Shown piece by piece: positions 27,571 to 38,779 of a stretch of 64,000 bases of DNA (position 1 is its first letter; each line of letters starts with the position of its first letter). A program made the translations under genes and the position numbers. This DNA is from Saccopteryx bilineata (lineage: Eukaryota > Chordata > Mammalia > Chiroptera > Emballonuridae), in NCBI RefSeq assembly GCF_036850765.1, contig NC_089493.1, forward strand, positions 264,604,534 through 264,668,533. Reading direction: 5' to 3'. The notes under the pieces are model-generated. The model was not told where the DNA came from. It was given only the letters and a program-made list of their open reading frames with translations, and did no database searches.

Positions 27571-28345
27571 TGTTAAAGATGGTGCTGCCCACGTGGAAGC
27601 CCGTCGCCCAGGTGATAATATTAGTTGCCCTTCTTGCTTGGGATGGGCGTGATTATGTTAATATGTGTTGAGGGAGGGCTTTCCCGCCAAAAGGTTTTCA
27701 AAGGAAAAGAGATCACATTGTTCTGGGGGAAGAGTGATTATGTTCGAGGAGCCCATGCTAGAGGAGAGCAGAGAAAGGCCACGTAGAGGAGAGGAGAGGC
27801 AGCCAAGATGGTGGAGTACTGAAGGAGAAGCCAGTTTGCGCAGAGTTTGTGCAGAGAGAAGGAGATGAGGAACAGAGGTGAATAAGGCTGGTGAGCTAGA
27901 AACCTTTGATTCTAGGAAACTCGGATAAGTCAGTGGTTTTGGGAGCCCTGAATGGAAAGGGAAGTGTTTTCTCACTGTGTGTATTTCTTGCCTGCCGGGT
28001 GCAAGCTAGGATAAAGATGATGGCCCACCAGTTCTTGGCTCCGTTGTTTCATTACCATCTCTCCGAATCCAATGCGAACCTGCATGAGCCAGGCGGCTGT
28101 GATGGTGGACGTGGCAACTGGCCATACAGTTGGGGACCAAAAAACCAACAGGGTTTTGGGAGTTTAGATTTTTGGGGGACAGAGGTGTGGGGAATTGGCT
28201 GTAAGCTGACAGTCTGCCCAACCCCCACCTCACTTGCCTGATTAGGTTGCAAAAGGCTGTTAAGCTGTGGTGCTGGATTGTTTACACTACCTCCCCCATG
28301 TTCCCTGGAAAGACTGGAGGCAAGTTTCTTCTATCCTTTGTTTGG
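27571..28345 (+). mobile_element. LTR-like insertion inside the hAT element (edges uncertain)
   Basis: Between the hAT left arm and the transposase remnant lies unrelated GC-richer sequence beginning TGTTAAAG. It has LTR-like features: a 5' TG, a purine-rich U3-like part, a possible polyadenylation signal variant (aggataaag at about 28010), then 'ttggctccgttgtttcattaccatctctccgaatcc' resembling an LTR U5. The 3' boundary (a CA plus duplicated target) could not be fixed: candidates lie near 28127 and before 28345. No retroviral coding sequence is visible, so at most this is a solo or truncated endogenous retroviral LTR. Confidence 0.4.
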
Positions 28346-28362
28346 TGTAAAATTAAGATGAT

Positions 28363-28596
28363 ATGTATGGTGCGGGTTTTCTGCACTCAACACAATTAAG
28401 AGTAAAAAGAGGAATTCTTCAATGTATTGACGAGGAAATGAGAGTTTGCCTTTCAAATATATGCCCAAACATTGAAGAAATTGCTAGGACACATCAGACT
28501 CATGTTTCTCATAAACACAAGAATGAAAAACTTAACACGTTTGTGCCAAATTTACTAAATCTTACTAAGAATGTATCTATATATGTAAAAAGATAA
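28363..28596 (+). pseudogene. hAT transposase C-terminal remnant
   Basis: An open frame of 77 codons ending at TAA. It contains LRVKRGILQCIDEEMRVCLS then NICPNIEEIARTHQTHVSH. This is the pattern of the extreme C-terminus of hAT transposases and of their domesticated ZBED/FAM200-type relatives (arginine-rich 'LRV', 'D.R.CLS...P.I..L...Q...SH'). The DDE/RNase-H core, the insertion domain and the BED finger are absent, so no active enzyme is possible. The frame has stayed open across this stretch, which suggests a fairly recent loss or chance. Confidence 0.75.
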
Positions 28597-29374
28597 TTTT
28601 TTTGTCTTTAAAAAATTTTTTTAATCCCCCTTTTTTATGAGTTCTAAAAAGCATAACTAAAAAAATGTAACATAAAAATGTTTTTTAATGTCAGAGTAAA
28701 TTTAATTTTGTCATACTTATTTCGTTTAATTACCATGAAAGCACACTTGAACTTTCTTTTTCTTTAATATTTGACTTAATTATTATAACATTTCTCAGAA
28801 ATTTGTATATAGTGCGCCTATAGTTATTTGTAGGATTTTAAATGCGCCCCGACCTCAGAAAGTTTGAGAACCGCTGGGTTAGGCTAACATGGGCAAAGCT
28901 GATGGATTTCTGGTTCTGTGTCTCACAGGAAGAAAGGATTTGAGAGTGTTTGGGAATAGGCTCACTTACACTTCATAAAGATGGCAGCCACAGCCCACCC
29001 CTACCTCTGTGATAAGGCCAGGAGGCCGCGCCTGCTCTGAGCACACAGGTGTGGCCAGATGGAAGGTTGCAGTCTCTTACAGTGAACCAGGCGGCTCACT
29101 CCCTTTGTTCTTGGAATTGTAGATGCCCTTCTAGTGTTTCCTTATATTGTTATTTAATACCTCTGTCCTTCACCTCTCCTGTGAATGTGCTTCTCTTCCT
29201 TAGGTTTATGAGCTGTGGGAAAATGGCAGCAATATCTTGGATCCTCCTTAATTCCGGTTGGAGTGGTTGATTGGTCCATTGATTGAATGCTGTGATGCCG
29301 ATGGACACTGAATCAGAAAGATGCTGTCACTGCTGGGGCTGGGGTGGGTGCACTTAGCAATCAGTAACCCCCCT

Positions 29375-29475
29375 CACATTCTTTAGGAGAAAACTAAGGC
29401 CCAGGGAGGGACACTGACTTGTATAGAGTCACACAGGACACGTGGGAAGGGTCTACGTTCTCTGCAGTCAGCAGC
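29375..29475 (-). mobile_element. MIR SINE fragment
   Basis: 'ttctttaggagaaaactaaggcccagggaggg' followed by 'tagagtcacacaggacacg' is the reverse MIR core. Confidence 0.6.
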
Positions 29476-31060
29476 TCTGCCCGTCTCATCTTCATGCTAT
29501 AAATTTGAAAAGTCAGAAGGAAAAGGGTAGCATGCTGGGCTTCCTTGAGGCAGGTGGCTCTTTTAAAGCTGGGGCTTATTGCCAATCTGACCTTGTTTCC
29601 ATGGAAGCAGCGAGCAGGGCAGCTTGTTCCTGTCAACCTGAGGCCTGGTGGAGCCTCAGCCCCCGACAGGCACCTCGCCAGCTCTCTCAGAGGAGGGGGG
29701 TCCGGAGGACCTTGCTGGAATGTCTGTCCCGCTTACTTTTAGCACTGGGAGTTGGTTTGAAAGGACAGTCAGTGAACTGCTAGTCCCAGGTGACACTTTC
29801 CCTAGTACTTGCACAAGGGTGGCCTTCATCACTGCACTGAGGATCTCCCCTTTGAAGAGTCTGCTTAGTAGTGGGGTAACCCCTGGAGACTATATGGCTT
29901 TCCTCACTGTTGTTCCTTGAGAACCTTAAAGATGAAAACAGAAGAAATATCTACCATCTCTGTTTTGTCCTGCAAGCGAACTTTTCATGAAAACCAAGTA
30001 TCTCCGTGGAATCTAGTCCTTGTGCTCTCTCGTGCCGAGATTGCCGTTGGGCGGTCTCAGCTCGCTAACCCAGCGGTGAGAGCAGACTTGTCTCCTCTCT
30101 TGTCCAGTAGTTTCCATGTCTTGGCATTCCTGAGCTTGGTCTGCTTCATTTCATGCGGGATCACACTCGGTAGTGAAGCCTTTATTATATTAACTAGTCA
30201 ACAGATACATTCTTTAAAGAATTCTGAGTTTTTAATTACTCCACTTAAGCCTTTGGACACATTGGTTGTGAGGAGCATTTTGCATTGCCAAATTCCAGAG
30301 TTAATTACAAACCTTAAAAGATGAGAAAACCCTGAGAACAACTTTGTAAATCACAGACCAGGGAAAGGTCCCCATCCCCCGGCCTTCCCCCTCCTCCTGT
30401 TTTTCAGGCTTTGGATTGGTGGTGTGAGGGTAGTTTTACCAGACGTGCCGGCACACATTGTTTCCCAGGTCTGTTTCTGCACTAGTTTGGGTAGAAACAG
30501 TAGGTGGGGAACGATGCTTAAATCCTAGAAGCACGCTCACCTACCTTTTTAGGGTATTGCAGGTTTAGCTCGAGGGCTGGAGGACTTCCAAAAAAAGTAT
30601 GACTAAGGGAGAAAAAGACTACTCCCAAAGCGAACAGGGTGGAGTATCCCGGCCAGGACAGGAAAATTCCCAGCAGGGAAGCGGCATGTCTGCAACACAG
30701 ACATATTGGGTCATAGATTTGCTTTCACAGAATAAGTGAAACGGAACAAAAGTTTTTTGAATTCTCATTCCAAAAGGCCTAGTTTCTGCAGGTGTGTCTT
30801 TTGGTCTCAGCTTGTATTCAGCATTATTTCAAAGGATTTTCACTTAAGACAGTGTCTACTTCAAACCAAATAGATGGCTGAAAAAGGGAGACATTCTGTC
30901 TCCCAGTCACTCTGCCAACCACTAGTCTTAGAGCAGCATCTTTCCCTAAAGATCCCAGCCACCTGGTTTTTCTTTTCTCTGCTGCTGTTTCTCCTGTGCC
31001 CATTAGCAGCTGGCCACAATGAACCCCTGGCTCTCTGAGAGCAACCAATGTGTGTTTTGT
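29476..31060. other. Unique intron
   Basis: No repeat recognised. Open frames at 29442-29920 and 29917-30324 show no known similarity and no splice logic. Confidence 0.45.
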
Positions 31061-31065
31061 GTGAT

Positions 31066-31215
31066 TTGGGGTCAACACAGACCTGGGTTCAAATTATGCC
31101 TCCACTGGCTGCTTATAGATCACGTAATTTCTCTAGGCTTCAGTTCAACTGGGATGAGGAGCTGTGCAATGAATGGCTGTGATTCAATAATAGAGCCCAT
31201 GTCTATGCTCAAGTA
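31066..31215 (+). mobile_element. MIR SINE relic
   Basis: 'cacagacctgggttcaaattatgcctccactggctgcttatagatcacgtaatttctctaggcttcag' follows the MIR left-arm and core order. Confidence 0.75.
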
Positions 31216-31884
31216 GCTTAGGACCCTCACACAGATGTCTGTGAATGTTACCTTCTTTCCCAGCCTGGTAAATGTTTATATTCTGAGTTGCAGAAGTAGG
31301 AACAATTAATCTAACTCTGAGCAAGTAGGTAGATGCTCTGCTGCACAGGTATGGTGGTAACTCAGCCTGTCTTTGGATATCTTTTGGCTCAATCTTAGTG
31401 TTTCTCTTTAGTTGGCCCTTTTCAGTATTATGTATAGGCAGGATGCAGAGTGAGGAGCCAGGGTCAGAGATACTGTGAGTTAAAGGAGTAATGGGGACAG
31501 AAGTAGGCAGAATGTTCCTTTTTTATTTTCTTTTTAAAGCAGCAATTAGGTTTGTGGATACCTTTTGGCTTCTCGAGTTCAGATGATAATTTTGGTTACT
31601 GCCATATACACAGCAAAATGCCTGCTACATAGGCATTCAATAAAGGTCATTAAAATAATGAATAAGTAATTTATGGAGATATTGTTGATGCTCTTGGCCT
31701 TTGCAGAGAGACAGACCTACTTGTAACCCTCAGTTGGTTATATCTTTGTTGCACTTACTCATGTGTGGTCCTGACTCATTGAATAAAATCTGTCTGCATA
31801 GAGCATTGACTTTAGAGCACACCTTTGATTTTTCAAGATGGAACAAAAAAGCTTTGTTTTTATTAAAATATTATGGCTGAATTG

Positions 31885-32255
31885 TAAAACATTTAATAAA
31901 TGAAATAAAAAGCCACTTGAAATTCTGCCATCCTGAGATAACCACTTATGTTTATGTTTTTCAAATAGTGTTTCTGTTATCTCTGTATACTTAACTGCGT
32001 ATATGGACTCAGTTCTGTTCAATAATATTGAAAAGCACCTGCTCTGTGCTAGGGACTCCGGGGTCATACCACATACATGCTCTTTTGTGAGCTTGTATGT
32101 CAGGGACATCTGTCCAGTCAGTCGGTGCTGGCCTGGCCTGTACTTTTCATTGCTGTGTAGTATGCCAGTGTTTGGCTTGCCCTGGAGCATTTAGCCAATC
32201 CTTTCTTCATGGAAGTTCAGATTGCTTGTTATTTTAAGTAAACCATGTCTAGTCA
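31885..32255 (-). mobile_element. Old LINE-1 fragment (probable)
   Basis: T- and AT-rich order with 'cattgctgtgtagtatgcc', 'catttagccaatcctttcttcatggaagttcagattgcttgttatttt' matches the reverse of an L1M tail. Heavily diverged. Confidence 0.55.
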
Positions 32256-32960
32256 AACAACACAACAACTAGAGCCATGCATAGGTTCTTGCCAAACTGT
32301 CCATTAGTGCCGTGACTCAGGAAAAAACAAACTTTTTCTTTAGTTACTAGGCTTAGCCATTCCCATGGGTGAGAGCAGGTGACTGACTTGTCAGAGGCAT
32401 AGAAGGGACCCCTGTTCCCGCTGTCCAGCCCCTCACTGTGGCTCTTTCCAGAAGGGGGCTCTGGGCAGTGGGGGCAGCCATGTCTGAGAATCCTACACGA
32501 CAGAGTGGGATGGGGCCTGCTGGTCTGCAGCTCCAGCTTCCCATCAGCCCCAGCATGCTGTAAACAAAACTCCTGGTCTTCCCGAGGAAAATGTTGATAA
32601 GTTGACAGGATGGCATTGACTGTAAGCGGTGTGACCCAGCAGTCTCAATAGTATTAAGTGCCAGGTGTTACGGTCCCAGCTCACTTGCCAGAAGCCCCAG
32701 GGAGTTGGGTGCTCTGGGCAGATGGCCCTCGTGGATCCAAGGAGAGTGACTGCCTGTCATTGTGAGGAGCGATCTGTTCTGCTTAGAATCACCTCTGTTT
32801 TCCAGTGGTGGCTAGTGAACCCCCGGTGAAGCCAATGATCTGGTCCACCTAGTCATTATACCGGCGAGGAAAATGGGACCTGCTTACATTGCAGTTCAGT
32901 GAGTTATCACACTGAGTTCAGTAGCTGGTCTGGGGTCTTTCCACTGAGCTCCCACTAACA

Positions 32961-33302
32961 CAGGGGTCCCCAAACTATGACCCATGGGCCACATGTGGCC
33001 CCCTGAGGCCATTTATCCGGAAGGAGCACCTCTTTCATTGGTGGTCAGTGAGAGGAGCACATTGACTCATTAGCCAAAAGCTGGCCCATAGTTCCCATTG
33101 AAATACTGGTCAGTTTGTTGATTTAAATTTACTTATTCTTTATTTTAAATATTGTATTTGTTCCCGTTTTGTTTTTTTACTTTAAAATAAGATATGTGCA
33201 GTGTGCATAGGGATTTGTTCATAGTTTTTTTTATAGTCCGGCCCTCCAACAGTCTGAGGGACAGTGAACTGGCCCCCTGTGTAAAAAGTTTGGGAACCCC
33301 TG
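32961..33302. mobile_element. Nonautonomous hAT MITE
   Basis: A 342-base element with near-perfect terminal inverted repeats (CAGGGGTCCCCAAACT versus CAGGGGTTCCCAAACT). Subterminal 'ggccacatgtggccccctgagg' and 'ggccctccaacagtctgagg' blocks lie at left and right. Flanks are CACTAACA (32953-32960) and CACTAATA (33303-33310), a 7/8 target duplication. Open frames crossing it are not genes. Confidence 0.92.
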
Positions 33303-35015
33303 CACTAATAGGATGGTATTTCCATATCTCCTTTGCCCTGTCCTTTGGCATGCTGTATCTGTCAGTGATTCTGGTCTTGTTTTTAATAAAACCCTGTACC
33401 TTTTGGTTGGTGCTCTTACCCCTCAAGGGGTTTCACTGGCCTCTAGCAGACATTTTGTCCTACCCAGAGAGCAGGTGGCCATATCCAAGTTGCACCTGAG
33501 AGAGCCAGAGCCAGGCCCCACATTGCCACATTGGTGCGTACTGTGCCCATACTCTTGCCTGCCAGGTGTAAGATAAGAGAGCTTCTTTTGGAGCAAGGTA
33601 ATGCGGTTTGAGCTGGGGCAGAGCCCGTCCAATACCCCGCATCAAGACCAAATGTCATGAGCGTGAAAAAACGGGAGTATGGCGTTTCTCCTAAGTGCTG
33701 GCGCTCCTGGGACCACTCCCTCCCCCTGAGCCTGCTTTGGGACTTCACAACTGCCCAGAGACTAATGAGCATCTGCGACAAGTGCCGGCTGTGTACGAGG
33801 AGTAGGGTCTCTATGGGATCTGAGCACACAGGGCAGGGCCGGCAAAGGCCTTGGGCCACGGCCCATGTCAACCCAGGCTGGGCCCTGGTTCTGCAAGTTT
33901 AGCTTCAGGATATGTTTGCTTTCAACACATCCACTATCATTTAGATACAAAGCATAACATGACTGAAACCGTTCAGTGGAATTTGGAGTTCATTGCCAGG
34001 AAAATAAAACAGTCGTTAATATTTAAATTGTGAGTAAATTCCCTCTGTTGCATTTTGTAAATTATATGTAGGAGTTAATTTATTGCTATTTAAAATTATA
34101 CAAAGACTCATGGAAACCCTGTCTTTTTAGAGTGTCCTCTCTTTGCCAGGTGCTGTGCTTGGGGCTGGGGTGCAGGGAATGGCCTTGCCCCGTAGAACTG
34201 ACGGTCTGCACGGGAGTAGGGTCCTTGGGGGTGTCCCGAGAGCCTGGTTCTGGCCGGGACTGCCTGCGCTGAGGGGAGTAGCAGGGTGGCGGCAGAAGCA
34301 GGGGTAGAATCCATGGGATTCTGAACTCCCGGCTTTGGGCCAGAGCTAGGAGTCGAAGGTGCTGGCCTGGAACAGGCTCAGGGAGGCCAGCGTGTCCAAG
34401 CACCCTGTTTCTGTGGGCCAGAACGGCCTATGCAAAGATTGGTTCTGACTTTGGAGGCTGTATCGGGAGTGTTGCATTTTTTCTTCCCTTCACCTATGGT
34501 TCTGAGTAACGGAAAAATATTGGCTCTGTCACCCAGAGCTGAAACTCTGGGAACACCAGAGGCAGAGAACTTAGTTTGGAAGTCAAGATGAGGCATTTGC
34601 TTTTGTAAAGAATGAGTTCTAGATGTTTCTCGTAGGTCTAAGGCCAGGAGGTAGGGCTTGGAGGAAAGCAACCTAGAGTTGTGGGCTTGGAAGGGGATGG
34701 GACGGGACAGGAGGCCCCAGAAAAAGTCAGTGGTTGATGACGGGGGAGGTGCTGGCATTCTCCAGCATGAAATGTAGCCTGGTGAACAGTGCAGGAACCC
34801 GAGACCAGCCATGGAGTAGCTGATGGAAGCGCTCCGAGGGCTGAGCTGCTTAGGAATAGGAGGGTTGAGGAGGGCTTGCAGGGGTGCCATTCACTGCAGC
34901 AGTGACTGTTGAACTTAGAGTTTTGAGACCATTGCTGACTGGGGAATGAGGCCAGACCACTGGAAAGGGAGGGGCAGGGGAAGGAGGGATCACTCACTAA
35001 CTGAACACCAAAGCC
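33303..35015. other. Unique intron
   Basis: No repeats recognised. Long reverse-strand frames (33443-33871, 34378-34890) lie in a GC-richer stretch and match nothing I know. Confidence 0.45.
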
Positions 35016-35180
35016 AAGGGCTGTGCTAACCCTGCTGCATGTGTTCCCCCAGGGCCCTCCCAGGTAGGCCCTGGCGTCTTAACTTTACAGAGGAGGAAAA
35101 CCGAGAGAGTTTGTCCAGGGTCCTCTGCTGGAATCCAGATTGGGTTAGTCTGACCCCAACATTTGTACTCATTCCGCTGG
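35015..35180 (-). mobile_element. MIR SINE relic
   Basis: 'gtcttaactttacagaggaggaaaaccgagagag' and 'ctgctggaatccagattgggttagtctgacccc' fit a diverged reverse MIR. Confidence 0.5.
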
Positions 35181-35879
35181 GGAAGGCGGAAGCATGTGCC
35201 AGCAGATCCCTGGACCAGTCTGTCCACAGGTTTGGTGGTAAACAAAGAAGATGCAGAGCAGAAGGAACCATGACACTGCCGGGCTGTGTTGTTTTCAGCT
35301 AGGGCGATGGTACTGGTAGGGGAAGGAAGATGGAAGCAGGTCTGAGCAGCAGGAGAGCGGCAACTGGCCTGTATTTTAAATGCTTGGGTGACATTTAAAA
35401 CTTGGCAAACTTCACTCCAAAATAATTTCACTATCCCAGTAATAACCCCAAGCTTGAATATTTTCCCTATAAATCTATAAGTCAGGAGCTGTGCACAAAT
35501 CCTTCCATTTCATAACGAAAGGAGCTGCTCAGTATGGGACATGCTGATGTATCAGCTAGGCAGGGATTGAGAGAGACGTGGGGCTGGAAAGAATTCAATC
35601 TTAAATTTGAAAGTACACAATAAAATCTCTAACATTAAAGAAAAATCTACAGTGAAATAATTAACTCAGTCTGTGGATAGAGCCAGTTTGGGGAGAAACA
35701 TGTATTTTGATTTCTGGAATTTTAGTAAAGAAAACTTTTCAAGCAGTAAATGAAATATTTTTGGATGTAGAGTAAGATGACTTACTTAACTATTACATCC
35801 ACAGACATGGAAAATATGAAGACAAATTTTGGATTAAGAAGGGAACCTCCAAAAAGCTTGGCTTCTAAAGATTGTTGAC

Positions 35880-36320
35880 CCCTAGCAGTAAAATGTGTGT
35901 ATTTTCTTAGGGTCACTGCTTAAGAAATTAATTGAGAATAATGTCCTCTGCACCAGCTCTCTAGCCATAACATTCATATTTTGCCTCATCTGCAGAGACC
36001 TGAGCTGAGTTTTATCTCTGCGTCTTTTTGCTAAGTGTTCCCGCTCTATTAACAGAGCTATAATTAACTCACAGGACGCCAGGCAGCCAGATTCGGCCAG
36101 GCGCCAAGAAATCAGCCCCAATTACTATATTCACATTGTCAGTAATGCCCACTTCACAGCTTCTGCTAATTTGAAATGGCAAGTTCCAACTTTCCATAGT
36201 AAAATTACCATTTTTGTACTCTTCTATTACATGGTGATATTTGTCCATTATTTGGCTATGTAAACTTGGTATTATAATGACAATTAGTTGTTGAGCATTT
36301 TCTGAAATGATTTGCGGTTA
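35880..36320. promoter_or_regulatory. Candidate conserved noncoding block
   Basis: Repeat-free stretch with an even base mix. It contains ATAATTAACT at about 36060, GGCGCCAAG and CCCAATTACT motifs and no coding potential. Its low-repeat, motif-dense character is what conserved enhancers look like. Inference only. Confidence 0.3.
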
Positions 36321-37763
36321 CGTCTCTTAAACAAAACCCATGGCTGCTCTGTTGGAGTAAGCAGTACATTCCCTTTGGGCCCTAGGTACTACTTGAGGAA
36401 ATCAGCTTCTCATTGGGGAATGAAATACCTTGGGTTTTTATAAGATAAGTGAGCATTTGTCTGTTTTGTAGATTTTCAGCGTTAGAGTTGTCTGATTTCT
36501 GTTACAACATTGGAGTGTCCCTGCCCCTCTGCGTCCCTGAGGTCCTCTAGGGCTGGTGCTCTGGTTGTCATGCTGGGCCCACTCGTCCCTGCTGCACTGT
36601 ACCCACCCAGCTACTGGGGTCTGATCTGTGCCCTGGACAGAGGTGGGCGGGGTGTAGTGTCTCTTCTCTGGCCATTGCTGACCTCTGCTTTGGTGTAGTG
36701 GTAGCAGGTGGTTGTCCTTCTGGTGCACAGGAAGGTCCTCCGTGTTTCAGAGAGGCTTGTCTCTGGGGAATCAGGCTTGCTGGCCTGATTGGGTTGTACA
36801 TTTTGCTCTGTTTTTAGCAGAGGAAAACTTCAGGAAGCATGATCTAGGCCAGTGTGCCACTCGAAGTGTGTCAGAGTGCAGCCAGAGGACCAGTAAACTG
36901 GCCATTACTGGCCTGCAATGCTCAGAAGTTCAGAGCAGGCATTTAGAAATGTTTATAGCATCTTGACATTACAGTGACATCCAAGTGGCATTTTTATTGT
37001 ACTTTATAAAATTACAAGTCCGGAGCAGATTGGAAATTTAGAAATCTGTGGAGCGTCCTTCCCTACAGATTGTCTGAGAGGCGTTGATCGTTATTTAATT
37101 CCTAACCCTTGATTGGATTTCATAAGAATAATTTACTTTGGATGAAGCAGAACATTTTCTTTTTCTGCTGGGCAGTGGTTTGCAAGGAACACTCACTAAG
37201 GGAGAGTCTTCTAAAAGGAGAAGGCAGGAATCCTCAGAGGTGGGCAGGGGTTCTAGGGATAGTCTGAGGACCTTGAGTGGCTGGCAGCCTGAAGTGTGGG
37301 CCGCTGTGAGGGTTCTGGCATCTTCTAGGCATGTCTCCCAGGCCCTCACAGTTTAGGACAGGCTTCCCTCTGGAGCCCCACACCTTTCCTTTCACAAGGT
37401 GGCTGGGCATCTCCACCCTACTTGCTTACCTGCCAACCCCGCCGGCCAGCCGGCCTTCCTGCCTGCCTGCCACCCTCTAATTCCTTCCACAATTCCCAGA
37501 CTGCGATGGGGGGGATGGGGAGCAGCCCAGACTCCTCCCTCTCCCTTTCCCTTTCCCTCAGGCTGTCAATCACCAGTTCCTGGCTGGCTCTTGCTTCTGT
37601 CCCCTCTTCTTTATACCCATTGTCCTAGTGCAGGGGTTGGCAAACCACATACAGCCTATGGGCCATGTCCTCCTGTCCACCACCTTTGTCTGCATACTGC
37701 ATGCCCACCAGCTAAGTTTAGTGTTTACACTTTTAAATAGTTAAAACAAGAAGAAGATTTTGA

Positions 37764-38136
37764 GACCCTGGCCTGTTGGCTCAGTGGTAGAGCATAGGCC
37801 TGGCGTGTGGAAATCCCGGGTTCGATTCCCGGCCAGGGCACACAGGAGAAGTGCTGATCTGCTTCTCCACTCCTCCCCCTCTCCTTCCTCTCTGTCTCTC
37901 TCTTCCCCTCCCGCAGCCGAGGCTCCATTGGAGCAGAGTTGGCCCTGGGCGCTGGGGATGACTCCAGGGCCTCCACCTCAGGCGCTAGAATGGCTCCAGC
38001 CACAGGAGAGTAACACCCCAGATGGGCAGAGCGTTGCCCCCTGGTGGTCATGCCGGGTGGATCCCAGTTGGGCACATGTGGGAGTCTGTCTACTACCCCT
38101 GTTTCTCACTTCGGAAAAATACGAGGAAAAAAAAAA
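37764..38136 (+). mobile_element. Long tRNA-derived bat SINE, forward
   Basis: Full-length copy. The tRNA-like head has A-box 'tggctcagtgg' and B box GGTTCGATTCC (37819-37829), then 'acaggagaagtgctgatctgcttctcc', a CT-rich middle, 'gcagccgaggctccattggagc', 'ccctggtggtcatgccgggtgg' and an A-tail. Flanked by AAGATTTTGA at 37754-37763 and 38137-38146. Confidence 0.96.
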
Positions 38137-38177
38137 AAGATTTTGATACATGAAATTCAAATTTCAGTGTCCATAAG

Positions 38178-38307
38178 TAAAGTGTTTGTGTGTGGTAAAA
38201 TATAACTAACAAAGTTTATTATGTTAACCATTTTTGAACATGTAATTTGGTGGCATTAAAGACATTCACATTGTTGTGCATCCCTCATCACCATCCATCA
38301 TAACATA
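38178..38307 (-). mobile_element. LINE-1 3'-terminal fragment
   Basis: 'tggtaaaatataactaac', 'ttaaccatttttgaacatgtaatttggtggcattaaagacattcacattgttgtgca' is the reverse of the L1M 3' end, inserted in the hAT MITE. Confidence 0.85.
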
Positions 38308-38489
38308 CGGAAATTCTGTAAATAAAATTTTATTGGAACATGGCTTGCTCATTTGTTTACCGGCTCTCTGCCTGCTTTGGTGCTGCTGGGGCAGAGCCGA
38401 GTGTTTGCGACAGAGACCAAATGGCCCGCAAAGCCAAAAATATTTACTGTTTGTCCCTTTCCAGGAAAGGTTTGCTGACCTTAGTTCAT

Positions 38490-38650
38490 ATCCTTGTCAG
38501 GTCCTGTGTCATTACTGTAGCAACAATCTAACCGGCCTCCTTATTTCCAGTTTTAGTCCTTTCTAGACTGTCTGCCCCTAGACTGGTTTTCCTAAAGCAC
38601 AACTCTATCAAACTCATCGGTCAAAATCCTTGAGTGTCATCCCATAGACT
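38490..38650 (+). mobile_element. L2-like LINE fragment (probable)
   Basis: 'caatctaaccggcctccttatttccag' followed by 'gttttcctaaagcacaactctatcaaactcatcggtcaaaatccttgag' follows the order of L2 3'-region sequence. Diverged. Confidence 0.5.
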
Positions 38651-38779
38651 AATGTTGTGTTCCTGGAGACACCAGTCCTAGAATAATAACACAGGTTATT
38701 AAATGCTCCAAAAAGTCCTGCAGTCAAGAGAATCCTTATTTTTTCTAATCGCCCATCCTACATGTAGGTCATCTTGCAG

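Larger units (their letters stand above)
27443..28876 (+). mobile_element. hAT DNA transposon, internally deleted, with transposase remnant
   Basis: A 1434-base element. Terminal repeats are CAGTGGTTTTCAAC at left and CAGCGGTTCTCAAA when the right end is read in reverse. The flanking 8-bp duplication is GGGTAGGC (27435-27442) versus GGTTAGGC (28877-28884), 7/8 identical. Subterminal 'tggtgcgccc' near the left end and 'atgcgcccc' near the right also relate the ends. The right half keeps the C-terminal end of a hAT transposase (28363-28596); most of the coding region is missing. An LTR-like block occupies much of the middle. Confidence 0.85.
37631..38484 (+). mobile_element. Charlie-type hAT MITE, split by a SINE and an L1 fragment
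   Basis: Left end CAGGGGTTGGCAAACC with 'cctatgggccatg'; right end reads in reverse AAGGTCAGCAAACC with 'aaatggcccgcaaagcc'. The middle 'tgaaattcaaatttcagtgtccataa' and 'taaataaaattttattggaacatgg' belongs to the same mammalian MITE family. Hosts a bat SINE (37764-38136) and an L1 tail (38178-38307). No target duplication is still visible, consistent with great age. Confidence 0.8.

Noticed and set aside
33443..33871. Reverse-strand frame of 142 codons
   Set aside because: No recognisable domain or transcript signals; overlaps frames in other phases on both strands.
34378..34890. Reverse-strand frame of 170 codons
   Set aside because: No similarity to any family I know; Pro/Ser-rich composition typical of chance frames in GC-richer intron.
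36845..37080. Possible further DNA-transposon fragment ('gccagtgtgccactcgaagtgtg')
   Set aside because: The start resembles a hAT end, but I found no matching opposite end or target duplication.
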